Origin: Phyllostachys edulis
Lineage: Eukaryota > Streptophyta > Magnoliopsida > Poales > Poaceae
DNA length: 64,000 bases
Direction of reading: 5' to 3'
Assembly (NCBI GenBank): GCA_036346405.1
Contig: CM070559.1
Location: 42,039,518-42,103,517, forward strand
This document shows positions 9,901-20,600 of this stretch, piece after piece. The position numbers and the translations under genes were made by a program. The notes under the pieces are model-generated. The model ran no database searches. It was not told the origin of the DNA and saw only the letters and a program-made list of their open reading frames with translations. Within the stretch, counting starts at the first letter, position 1, and the number at the start of each line of letters is the position of its first letter.

Positions 9901-12795
9901 ACGAAGCCCCTTTCTTCTTCGTCTCGGCCAAGAGCAACAATCCTGTCGCCGCTTCCCCCTCGATGAACCCCACGTCAATTCCTCACGGCTAGAGCACCCT
10001 TACACCTCCCTTGTCCTTCCCCGACCATCGGAGGGAGCTCTCCCTCGCCCGAACACCTCCGCCACGTGAAGCTCCCTGTCACCACCTCGGGTCACTGTCG
10101 TAGCCTTCTCTAAGCTTCCCCGAGCCCTTCCTTTGCGACCGGTGAGCTCCTAGTGCCATGTAGCAACTCATGCACATGTTCTTTAGTTGGAAGCGTCACC
10201 GGCATATGGTAGCCACCATGGCATCGAAGGCCGCCGCCGCACTTCGCCGTAGCGCCGTCCCTACGGGCCACCCCAGCCCTCGCTGCTAATACCCCTAGGA
10301 CCGTCTGCCTCAGGGGAACCCATTTTGGGTATCCCGAGCTGCCGCCGTGGACTGTCTCGCCAACGACAAGCACGACCGTGTGAGCTTGGGAGTTCCTCTG
10401 CTTGTCTGAAGCCGACTGCCACTGTAGCAGCGTAATTAATTAGCATAATCTCTATCGTTAGGGCAAAGCTTTAATTAGCTGTCAGTTTAATTAATGCTTT
10501 GTGTCACTGACGCGTGGGTTAGAGGTTGAGTTACTACAGCTATTTAATCCGGTTAACTCACTGATGTGGGCCCCACCGCCTTTAAGTGCACAGTTATATC
10601 CTCGGTGGACCGAGGCACTGTGCTCATGGACCCTAGTACATGCACTATTCTCGTGAGTCGGGCCAATGACAGTGGGTCCCATGTGTCGATGGTGATTTTC
10701 CTTTCGAAAATAAATGAGAAAGAAAAATAAATCACTTGGATCCACCTGTCATTCACCGAGGCTTTACCTGTTAGAAAATAAAAGAAAAGGAAAAAAGGCA
10801 GCCGGTCCCACCTATCAGAGAGAGAATTATCTCTCCCTTTTCTTTTTCCTGGAATTTTCAAACCGAACCAAATTGAAACCTTGATAACTTTTGCATAAAA
10901 ACTCCAAATGAGATGATTCTTTTTTTCTAAATTCATATAAAATCATGCTCTACTAGAATATTCAAAAATATTTGGATTTGGTTACTGTTTAATTTATTTT
11001 GCATTATTTAATTCGTTTCCCACTCTTTTTGATTATACATCGATTTTTCATACGATATTTTCGATGACCAACCATCCTCCTATTTAGAACAACCAGATAA
11101 AATAAAGCACCTCCTTTGATCATGTTGATCCTACTATTTTACTTATTGTATTTCTTTTTGCAAAATCTATTATGCATGCGTGTATGTTTGATGTAAAATT
11201 GCTATGTTTGGGAAGTCAGTAGTTGTAAATCCTATTCGATGCATGAATCCACTTAAAATATTGATGCCCTTACTATTGTAGCTATTAGGTTATGGATTAG
11301 ATAATATATAATGTCAATTGGGAGTTTTGCGTGCGAATATCGCACAAATGCTTAATAGAGTGATAGTTTTTCCAAAAAGATATAAAAGGACAATATGATA
11401 ATCATGAGTCTAGCAGATTTATGAAAAATGTCCAGAGGGGTGTACTTATGTTATTTTGTACAAAAATAAAAATGCAAAACCTAATTTTCGACACAGGCTA
11501 GTTATATTATATTCTGAGAAGAGTGAGGGGTGTACCTCACTAGTTAATAGGGGGAGATCCTCACCCGGGTCAATTAAGGACTGAACGCCGGTGCCATCAA
11601 TCTAAGCCTAAGCATACAACCACATGTGCTGGTATGGGACATCATTAGCTAATTAAGTCATTAAACACTAACCTTGCAGGTAGGTAGGCTGTAGTAGTGC
11701 GAACATGACTGTGCAGGCATGTCCAAAGGGGCTCCCTTCACTGAGGTGTTGGGCATAAAGCCTTCCGACACAACGGCGAATGCCTCACTGTCACAAGGGC
11801 GTAAACCTGGGTGAAGTGAGGGTATCCATTCGTTCGGCTAGTGCAAGGGTAGGACTAGATGATGTAAAGGCTTCGACACGTGCTCTAGACTGCTTACCAA
11901 AGGTAGTGAGTGGTGGTATCGATGTATGCTGAATAAACTAGAGAATTCGTGTGCTGTCGGTAAAGTTGTACCCCTTTGCAGAGTGTAAATATATTTAAAT
12001 AGCTGTTCTCGCGGTCATGAGCGTGCCTAGTGCGGTCACATCGGGTATATGCTTGATTTTCACAAAAAAAAACTATTTTATTGGAAAAACATGGGAAATG
12101 TTTGTGGTTTATTTTTGAGTTAATTGCCATGTCTATGGCTGAAAATAAAATGATGTTCGCAGTCGAGGAGGGTTGCAAGTTGTTGTTATTATTCATTCAA
12201 TTACTTACTTATTGTCCTGTATCTATTTAACTGCTTTTAAACTTCCGTTGCAAAATACTATATATGGTTATTGTAAACAAAACTGGCTTAAAGAAAAATA
12301 ACTTGTAGAGTAGAGCCTCATCCCTTGTTAGCCCTGTATTTATATAAATTTTGCGATACACTACAAGTCTTGCTGAATACGCATTGTACTTAATCTTACT
12401 TACATTGTTGTTCAGAGTTTGAAGATGAGCCAATGCCCAACGATACGTTCTTCACATCCGGAACTAGAGGGTTTGGTGACGGGTCTATTTAGGCTTTGTT
12501 TCTTGTCTGTTGTCTGAGAGTTTGGATGGGTATGCTACTAGAATTTATTTACTTTGATCACTTTTACTTCCGCTGCTACTTTTGTTACTCTGTTGGTACT
12601 AGTTTTATTTGGCCGGTCGGCCATTGATGTAATAACTCTAATCGCTTAAGTTCAGTACCACTTTGCTTTACTTTGTATATGTGAATGTATGGATGTGAAT
12701 GCCAAATGTTGTGATTGTGTGTACTAACCGCTTATCATGGGACTAGTACGGTACACATATAGGGTCTTCGGGTATTCCACACCCGGGGTCCGACA
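9901..12795 (+). mobile_element. Diverged long LTR of the same type
   Basis: The right end (CACCCGGGGTCCGACA at about 12781-12795) matches the terminus at 9900. The internal block 11870-12000, read in reverse complement, matches blocks in the LTRs at about 6375-6420 and 50150-50290 (TGCARAG, GTACAACTTTA and CTCTAGTTTATTCAG-type words). A GC-rich part (9900-10400) and a block at 10560-10690 rich in GTGGGTCCCA-type words are present. The left terminus TGTAAC was not found, so the copy may be truncated where it abuts 9241-9900. No protein is encoded. Confidence 0.6.
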
Positions 12796-13900
12796 TTACT
12801 CATAGATCTGAAGTTTGAAACATATAATACAAATGCAGTGCAGTATCTATATGCCCTATTTTGAGCATCATCCAAAATATTTAGTAACATTCAAAAGCGA
12901 GAAACATCGTTTTATTTTTGCTTGAAAAGATTGCAACACTAGCTCAGTGGGGAGAAGACACCGAGGCTTCTTGGGTTGTGCTGTGGTCTGTAGATGATAA
13001 TGGCGGAGGGGAGATCAAGGGAGAGTTAGGAGTCTACTGCTTCCTCTCCCTCCACTAGCCAACAGCTGTTTAGCGAAAAGACTCGCTGGGTGTACATGCA
13101 TAGAATACATATGCATAATGCATATATGGGTATTCCCTATGTCCCTAGCTATTATTGTTCCATACAAAACTTACATGTGCTTATAGACTAATGGTATTTT
13201 CAATTTTCATACTAACTGATTCATACGATGAGCTTTTCCCCTACAGTTCTAGTTTTGAATTAGTTGTGGTAGTGATGAATGGAGACCAGTGCAGTGCATC
13301 CAACATTTTGATTTTTTTTCGCTTTTTATGTCAACGAGATGAGGGGTCTTGCCTATTTAAGTGTTGTTACAGTTATGAGCCAATTTAGCTTCTTATCATG
13401 TGGGTGGATTTATTTAGAGCTGCAATGCTCCAACTGTGCTTGCAGTTGGTATAATACAATTTTTATCTCATCATTGAGATCTATTTGTATGTATGACAAT
13501 TCAGATGCAATGCAAGTTGAAATTGAATATGGTTTTATGTGAATATTCCCATTGTCTTCCAAATATGCAGTCTATTGACTGATTCACTACTCTGCAATAG
13601 GATAAAATGGTTTATGATGAATTGATTTTTTTTATGACATGGTTCTCACAAGCATCAACATTCTCAATATCATCAACGCTTTTTACTGAGTTATTTGGCA
13701 TCCAGATAACATATTGTTTCATGCATATATATGCATGATGTTCTTTTTTGAACCCAAAATGTAGATTGCAACAGAATAATTACACTGCACTATGTAACAA
13801 CAGAGGAAACAATATTTTGCAATGTGCAAACATTCAACGAGCGTTTTGAAATATTTTTGTGATGGTTGATATTGGAATTTTGATGCTATTTGTTTTTCTG
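12796..13900. other. Unassigned intergenic DNA
   Basis: No transposon terminus or protein similarity is recognised. Small open frames at 13155-13542 lack motifs. The sequence is AT-rich with ordinary composition. Confidence 0.4.
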
Positions 13901-13904
13901 TTGA

Positions 13905-14129
13905 ATGCTCTTCACAACGTGGTTTACTGAGCCCTTGATCTTAGCATCCAGACTGCTGCGATGGGTGGCCAGTCATGCTAGCATAGCCGAAGGCACGACA
14001 CCCAAGACACAACGCGAGCTGCAGCGGAGCTTGTCCAGGCCTGCCAGCAGAGCCGCAAGAGGAGGCAGTGTAGAAGGCACAACGATGGAGACATCATGCA
14101 GGTCAGGTAATATTATTTTTTATTCGTAG
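13905..14129 (+). CDS. Small hypothetical ORF, unrecognised
   Basis: A 74-codon frame with local GC enrichment (about 13960-14100), distinct from the AT-rich sequence on both sides. Its translation is Arg/Ser-rich and has no recognisable domain. A GTCAGGTAAT donor-like sequence at about 14101-14110 could mean an exon fragment. It lies just beyond the 3' end of the aminotransferase pseudogene. I cannot name a function and it may be chance. Confidence 0.15.
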   Translation: MLFTTWFTEPLILASRLLRWVASHASIAEGTTPKTQRELQRSLSRPASRAARGGSVEGTTMETSCRSGNIIFYS

Positions 14130-14164
14130 CAACGCATGAGCATTTAATTAGTCAAATACGTTAT

Positions 14165-15404
14165 TCAACAGTCACACGAAATGATTCCTGTCATTTTTTC
14201 CTTTAGCTTGGTCTTCATCCTTTCAACGACAGCCCTTACTGTATCTTCATCCTTGCAGAAGGCAAACTGCACCAAATTCTTCCTGTCCTCAGGGTTCGGA
14301 AAACACACACTAAGGCCTTGTTTGAGAACCCAAATTCCCATCTCCGTGGATGGGTCGGACTTCCCAAACAAGCCTTAAGCGGTATCGCAGTAACTTCGAC
14401 TTCACAAATCAAATGCTCGCAGAAATCGACATCGTTGTCGAAACCAAATGGCGTGTGATCAACCGTCACAAAAAATGTTCCGCTCGACGGGTAAACAATG
14501 AATACTGCAGCCTGAAGGCCATCAACTAGTATTGCCCTCCCTGCACTGTAGTCCCTCTCCAGTTCCTCATAGTTAGCTATCTGGTGCTCCTAGAGCTGTT
14601 GCTGCAGCCCGTTGCATTGGTGTACAAGCTGCAAATGAGAGGAATGAGTGTGTCTGCCTTACACCCCATGGGAGATGTGGTGGTGCTATTGCCCAGCCGA
14701 TCCTCCATCCTGTCAGGGCGAATGTCTTCCCCAGCGAGTTCATAGTCACCGTCCTCTCATACATGCCCCGAAGAGAAGCCATCAATATACGATCGGCATC
14801 CAACGCTAACTAGTCGTAAACCTCATCTGCGAAAACCAGCACATCGTTTTCCTTGCAGAGGTTTGCAATGAACTCAAAGTTCCTCCATTATAAACATTTT
14901 CCCAGTAGGGTTGTGCGGCGTATTTACCATAATAGCCTTGGTGTTTTTGGAGATAGCAGCCTCTTCAATAGCTAATCCAAAATCTGGAGGATGGAGAGTA
15001 ACGGATTTGACATTGGCACCTGCCATCAACAGCGTGGCCTCAAATGGATTGTAGAATGGAGCAAACAGAATGACCGCGTCACCAGGATTGATCAGGCCCA
15101 AGATTGTTGCAGCTATTGCTTCAGAGCACCCTGATGTAACAGTCACTTCCTTCTCAGGGTCTACTTCCAGCCCACTGCCTTTCTTGAACCTCTCGGCAAT
15201 GGCAATGTTGAGGTCGGGTACGACACACCCTCTTGCGTACTGATTCTTCGCATCCCTGATTGCTTGGATTGCAGCTTCCTTGACGAAGTTGGGGCCATCA
15301 AAATTTGGGAAGCCATACCCAAGGTTTATTGCTCCATGTTTCATGGCAAGCATGATCATTTGTGTGAAAATTGTACTAGTTTTGAACTTCTCTAAAAGCT
15401 TCGC
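14165..15404 (-). pseudogene. Class I/II aminotransferase (kynurenine/glutamine transaminase-like) pseudogene
   Basis: The minus strand encodes most of a PLP-dependent fold-type I aminotransferase of the plant kynurenine/glutamine transaminase-like group. Visible landmarks are INLGYGFPNFDGP, NQYARG, VTVTSGCSEAIAATILGLINPGD, MVNTPHNPTGKMF, the PLP-lysine region MNSLGKTFALTGWRIGW (about 14690-14745), and the end NPEDRKNLVQFAFCKDEDTV. The frame is broken by an extra base in the A-run at 14876-14878, a stop at 14810-14812 where Lys is expected, an extra base at about 14571-14575, and a MITE at 14314-14375. There is no intron between 15404 and the stop codon. At 15404 a TTACAG acceptor-like site precedes VAKLLEKF, so one upstream intron may survive. 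It cannot make a working enzyme. Confidence 0.88.
14314..14375. mobile_element. Tiny MITE inside the aminotransferase coding sequence
   Basis: The 62-bp insert begins GGCCTTGTTTG and ends CAAACAAGCCT, an imperfect terminal inverted repeat, with TAA at both borders (14311-14313 and 14376-14378). These features fit a Tourist/PIF-Harbinger-type MITE. On the minus strand it falls between the codons for VTAIP and those for the NPEDRKN segment, so the protein similarity resumes right after it. Confidence 0.75.
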
Positions 15405-15593
15405 AACCTGTAACATAGATGGGATTGAATCACAAACTTAAGATTGTTTGAACCTCCAAAAAAACACGACAAAACTAAAGAATGTTAATCCTTCAAAAAA
15501 ATAAAGAATGCTTGGGGACAACTCATATACATCAGGATATCTTCGGCTAATATGTTACCACGAACACACCCAACGGGGGGGCAGTCAGAAAGG

Positions 15594-15690
15594 TGCGGAT
15601 CTGCAACGGGCTGTGTCTGCTTCTCCGCCGGCGGCGCAGCCGAGCCGGAGTGTCAGAATCGCAATCCAGTAGCAAGAGGAACTTCAGACA
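15594..15690 (-). pseudogene. Possible first exon of the aminotransferase pseudogene
   Basis: The minus strand has a GC-rich stretch reading AAPPAEKQTQPV, the sort of low-complexity leader that precedes the conserved VAKRLEKF-type start in plant homologues. It lies about 190 bp upstream of the acceptor-like site at 15404. No clear donor or start codon could be fixed, so the link is tentative. Confidence 0.3.
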
Positions 15691-15879
15691 AATAGATTCA
15701 TTGTAGCGGGAGGAAGAAGATGAAGTCTCAGGGTGTTAAGAAGATTGGACGGCTGAGATTTGAAGATACCGTTTCGAGCTCAGATCAAGGGTCTTAAAAC
15801 AGCTTCGTATTTACTATTCATGTAATTCAGTTTTCCTTCCCTTTCACTTTAACTGCTAAAACCCCTTTTACTTTTTACA

Positions 15880-15982
15880 GCTTTGTAAGACTATATAAGC
15901 TGAGTTATGAAATGAAAATGGCATCGACCAATTATGCCAAACAACTAGTCTTACTTTAGTTTAGAAATAGAGGGAGTACCTC
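15880..15982. mobile_element. Possible Stowaway-like MITE fragment
   Basis: The sequence ends AGAAATAGAGGGAGTA, which resembles the CTCCCTC-type terminus plus TA duplication of mariner/Stowaway MITEs, right where the chromovirus reading begins. A second similar end, GAAATGGAGGGAGTA, occurs at 19975-19989. The opposite termini were not identified. Confidence 0.3.
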
Positions 15983-17427
15983 CTAATGTCAGACCTTATC
16001 GAGTTCCTCATTAGAAAAAGAATGAAATGGAGCAGCAGATCCAAAATCTATTAGAGGCATCAATCATCAAACCGAGTACAAGTCCTTATGCCTCTCCAAC
16101 CGTTCTTGTCAAAAAGAAGGATGTGTCTTGGAGGCTTTGTATCGATTATAGGAAATTGAATGCACAAACTATTAAGAACAAGTACTCCATTCCAGTGATC
16201 GAGGACTTGCTAGATGAACTCTTTGATGCTAAAGTATTCAGCAAGCTAGATTTGAGATATGGGTATCACCAGATAAGGATGAACAAAGAGAACATTTGTA
16301 AAACTGCATTCAGCACATATCTAGGCCATTATGAATATCTAGTAATGCCCTTTGGGCTTACTAATACACCAGCTACCTTCCAATGCCTTATGAACATCAT
16401 CTTTGCCCAATATTTGAGGAAATTCATTCTAGTCTTCTTTGATGGTATCCTTATTTATAGCAACAGTGGTGAGGAGCATAAAGACCACTTGACTATTGTG
16501 TTGGGGTTATTGAGGCAGCATCAGCTTTTTGCTAAGTTCACCAGATGTGTATTTGTAGTTTCCCAAGTGACTTATCTAGGCCATGTGATCTTAGGTGATG
16601 GGGTAGCTGTAGACCCTGACAAAATCAGTACCATTGTGGATTGGCCAAAGCCAAAGGACATATCACAGCTGAGAAGTTTCTTAGGTATGACTGGATATTA
16701 TAGAAGGTTCATCAAGAATTATGGAGTCATTTGTAGACCCTTATATAATATGTTGAAGAAGGGAGGATTCGATTGGAAAAATTCTCAAGATGAAGCTTTT
16801 GTGAAATTGAAACTTTCTCTTACCACCACACCTGTTTTGGCACTTCCTGATTTCTCCGTAATTTTCACTCTAGAAACTGATGCAAGCAGAATGGGAATTG
16901 GTGGAGTCCTAATGCAACGAGGGAGACCTCTGGCTTATTTCAGTAGGACCTTAGGAGTTAGAGCTGCAGCTATGTCCACCTATGATCGAGAAGCTTTGGC
17001 AATCATAGAATCATTGAAGAGATGGAGACACCATTTCTTGGGAACTCAGTTGATAATTAGGACTGACCAGCAAAGTTTGAAATTCATGACAGAACAAAAG
17101 GTTGCTGAGGGTATCCAACACAAATTGATGTTGAGGCTATTAGAATTCGACTATACCATAGAGTATAACAAGGGGAAGGAGAATAAAGTGGCAGATGCCT
17201 TGTCAAGGAGAGGTAATAGTGCTATGGCCATTTCAATTGCAGTACCTTCTTGGATAGAGGCTGTAACGAACAATTATCAAGATGATGCAAACTGCAAGGA
17301 GTTAATGGAGCAATTAACACTGGTTCCCAATACAGATTCAGAATATACCTTAAATTCTGGAATTTTGAGGTACAAGGGAAGAATTTATGTGGGTAAGGAC
17401 CCTGAATTAAGACTAAACATTATTTGA
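15983..17427 (+). pseudogene. Chromovirus (Ty3/gypsy) RT-RNase H, truncated and stop-interrupted
   Basis: Pol similarity starts at about 15983 and crosses a stop before the open frame at 16027 (466 codons). Numbering from 16027, RT covers roughly 1-180 with LCIDYRKLN, FSKLDLRYGY and MPFGLTNTPATF. The catalytic YxDD position reads FFDG (137-140), so the second aspartate is Gly (codon 16444-16446). RNase H follows at about 275-395 with D285, E322, D347 and D390 in place. The frame ends at a TGA (17425-17427) created by a 45-bp tandem duplication, and the next ORF continues in the same frame. Gag and protease are absent upstream. The RT should be inactive. Confidence 0.92.
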
Positions 17428-17469
17428 ATTTATGTGGGTAAGGACCCTGAATTAAGACTAAACATTATT
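17381..17469 (+). repeat. 45-bp in-frame tandem duplication in pol
   Basis: Bases 17381-17425 are repeated from 17426, with 44 of 45 positions identical. Because 45 is a multiple of three, the frame is preserved on both sides, but the junction ATT-TGA adds one stop codon. The peptide YVGKDPELRLNII therefore appears twice. Confidence 0.97.
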
Positions 17470-18747
17470 CATTCACTCCATATGTCGGCAGTAGGAGGAC
17501 ATTCAAGGAGAGTGGCTATATATCAAAGAGTGAAACATTTGTTCTATTGGCCTGGAATGAAGAAGGAAATACATACCATGGTGCAAGAATGCGCGTTGTG
17601 TCAACAATCCAAAGTTGAACACTGTCATTATCCTGGTTTATTGGAGCCATTACCGATTAAAGGCATGGCATGGACACATATCTCTATGGATTTCATTGAA
17701 GGCCTACCAAATTCCAAGGGAAATGAGGTAATATTTGTTGTGGTTGATAGATTCACAAAGTATGCCTATTTTGTTCCACTCTCTCACCCTTACTCAGTAC
17801 AATCAGTAGCACAGGCATTTATTGACAACATCTTTAAATTGCATGGCTTCCCTATAGCTATTGTATCTGATAGAGATAGGATATTCACTAGTAAACTTTG
17901 GCAAGAGTTGTTCAGATTCCTGAGAGTGCAACTTAGATTTAGTATGGCTTACCACCCACAAACCGATGGGCAAATCGAGAGGGTGAATCAGTGTGTTGAG
18001 TCATATTTGCGGTGTATGGTGATGCAAGAGCCCAAGAAATGGGTGAGTTGGTTATCTCTAGCTGAATGGTGGTACAATACAACGTTTCATATAGCTCTCA
18101 AATTATCTCCATTCCGAGCACTTTATGGTTTTCCTCCACCATTGATTAATGAGGTGGCTGTTCCTGGTCCTAAAGATAAGGATGCTAGAGACTTCTTAGA
18201 AGAGAAGCAAGTCATGTTGAAGAGATTGAAAGAAAATCTAGCTCAGGCCCAAATGAGGGTGAAGAAGTATGCTGATTTGAATCGAAGTGAGAGACAGTTG
18301 ATAGTGGGGGACATGGTATATTTGAAAATACAACCTTACAGGACTACTGCATTTGGTCTCAAACAAGCTTTGAAGCTTACTAGCAGATTCTATGGGCCAT
18401 TTCGAGTAATGCAGAAGGTAGGCAATGTGGCATATCGATTACAATTGCCTGCAGGAGTTGGGATACATCCTGTATTCCACATCAGTCAGCTCAAACAACA
18501 TTGTGGGAAAAGTGCAGTTCCCAGTCCAAATCTACCGTTGGTTGGGGAAGATGGTAAAATCAAAACTGAACCAATAAGGGTCATTGAAACCAGAGCTATG
18601 CCCAGAAACAATGACTTGGTCACTCAGTGGTTGGTGCAGTGGGAAAATCTACCACCTGAGAATGCTTCCTGGGAGGATGCTAACTTCATCAAAGGTACAT
18701 TTCCTGAGTTCTATTCCCAGACAAATTCAAACTATCATACTCATTAG
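17428..18747 (+). pseudogene. Chromovirus integrase with C-terminal chromodomain
   Basis: This continues the frame of the RT-RNase H segment after one stop codon. In the 437-codon part from 17434 it shows an HHCC zinc-binding region (H16, H23, C53, C56), then the DDE core with D86 (ISMDFIEG), D146 (VSDRDRIF) and E182 (DGQIERVNQ). The D146-E182 spacing of 35 is correct for the family. A chromodomain lies at about 380-428 (WLVQWENLPPENASWED), which in chromoviruses guides integration to marked chromatin. The integrase residues look complete. It cannot be made from this pol as read because of the upstream stop and the missing 5' half. Confidence 0.93.
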
Positions 18748-18884
18748 TGTCTTGAGGTTCATCTTCAGCTTCAACATTAGACTGTATATTCTCTTCAGTT
18801 TCAGACACCATCAGATTCACATTCTGATATTGCTTGCATTTGTAGCCAAGAAACCATTTATCACCACAGTTTTTCGTTAGTTTC
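18748..18884 (+). other. Post-pol sequence of the chromovirus, LTR not found
   Basis: About 140 bp separate the integrase stop from copia similarity. No polypurine tract or TG-start LTR is evident, so the element appears truncated at its 3' side too. Confidence 0.4.
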
Positions 18885-19104
18885 TTTCAGTGCAAGGTAC
18901 TCTTCCCCGATACTCCTGTCCTGATGCTCACGCTCAGAACGGTGTTTCTGAGCGCAAGCATCATCACCTTCTTGAGACTACTCATTCTTTGATGCTTGCC
19001 GCTTTTGTTCCACCTCACTTTTGGGCTGAGGCCATTTCTACTGATGCCTATCTTGTCAACCTACAGTCTACCACTGCTCTTTAGGGTTCCACACTTGTTG
19101 AGTG
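18885..19104 (+). pseudogene. Ty1/copia integrase fragment (left part)
   Basis: The frame reads GTLPRYSCPDAHAQNGVSER and then HHLLETTHSLMLAAFVPPHF with WAEAISTDAYLVN. This is the region around the catalytic Glu of copia integrases (QNGVSERKH). A stop (TAG at about 19081-19083) interrupts it. Similarity resumes at 24102 on the far side of the hAT insertion after the duplicated GTTGAGTG. Only a short piece of the parent element remains. Confidence 0.85.
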
Positions 19105-20215
19105 CAGGGATTAAAATCCCGGCCGGTAACCACCGGTTACCGGCCGGGGTGCGGTAAAAAAATGCTAGCCGAATTTTTTTTTTGCCTTGTCCAGTCACTC
19201 GAGTGGTATTGGATGCTTCCTGTTGATGTTGGCTTTTGGATGCCCTCCCCTGGCTTGTCCCATGTGCTCACATGTGCCTCCAGCAGTCTAGCTTGTCCAG
19301 TACAACTCTTGTCTTCCTCCCTCTTGTTCCTTGATGCCTCCCTCTTGCCACCCTCCCTCCGCTACAAAGCAGTCAATGACCACAACCAGCGGGGGAGGCG
19401 ATGAGAGCATCTGGGGAGAAGCGGCGGCGACGGCAAGAAGAGGCAGAGCAACAACGGCGACGCAACAACAAGCGCGCGACAGAAGAACGCAGCCGATAAG
19501 TGTTCTTTCTTGAACTTTTACATTCTTATATTTATGAAGAGTGATCACTCTCTTGAGTCTGCCAATTCCGTAGCATTGGTGTAGTGTAAGTATGAGTTGT
19601 TGCATAGCATAGGTATCTCCCTTTCAAATTTCTAGCTTGAAACTCTAAAACTCAAGCCTGCTGGCTGCTACACCAAATACATGCATCAAGGCTTGCATTA
19701 TAAATGTGTTACTTAGCATCTTAGAAATTTGTGCAAACACTTGCTTAGCAAAACAGTTATTTCATCAAAGCATTACAGGTATTTGCTTAGTTCACAACAA
19801 TGATTTTTGTCAAACACGTTACATAAGCAATAGTGGTGTTACCATAATTAATACCAAAATAATTTTGAGTCGTTTGTTGATTATGTTATTGTAACAAAAA
19901 TGTTGAATGATCTTTATATGTCATATTTAGTTATTCAACTATTGGAGGCTATGTAAGACAGTAAGACTATTATGAAATGGAGGGAGTAGAAACTAGAAAG
20001 GTGTGCTTTTGCCATCCATTAGCTATCATTGTGTGTGTGTGTATGATATTAGCAACACCAGCAATCCCTAGATAGGATACATAACAAAAATAATAATTAA
20101 GAAACTAAAATAAACTCACTGAGTTTTTGAAGCCGTTGTTAACAAACTATTCCTTGTACTCCTCTATTGCTTTTGAATTGACCCATTTTTCATCCTATAT
20201 GGATTATTGTAGGTG

Positions 20216-20600
20216 ATGGCTCCTAAATCTATCAATGTTTGGGACCATGGAGAGAGACTAGGAGGTGTTGGTTGGAAGTGTAGATATTGTAATGTAACAA
20301 AATCAGGCGGAGGTGTCACCCAACTAAAAGAACATCTTGCTAGGAGACACGGAGATGTTGTTTCTTGCAGTGGGGTTCCAGCGGAAGTCCGAAGGCTCAT
20401 GCTGGCAAGTCTTGAAGAAGCGAAGGCAAGAAAGAAAGCTATTAAAGATGAACGACTGCGAATGGAGCAAGTTGCAGGAGAGCCTGTAGCTCGTGGGCCA
20501 TCATCTCAAGATGTCTTCGATGATGATGAGGAAATGCGGATGGAATGGGCTCACCGAGAGTCGTTGGAGGTACACCGGCTCCAACAAAGGGCAACATCCA
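20216..20600 (+). pseudogene. hAT transposase N-terminus with BED zinc finger
   Basis: A TATTGTAG acceptor-like site precedes the ATG at 20216, so 5' exons may exist upstream. The finger has C22, C25, H40 and H45 (KCRYCNVTKS, then LKEHLARRH), the BED pattern that binds transposon ends. The frame runs open to 20683. From about 20600 the Gly/Ser linker (GGTFEHGGGSGSGRG) and all later domains lie in another frame (20545-21534), so a frameshift falls near 20597-20620. Confidence 0.88.

Noticed and set aside
9881..10446. ORFs in the GC-rich part after 9900
   Set aside because: Pro/Arg-rich chance frames within LTR-type sequence.
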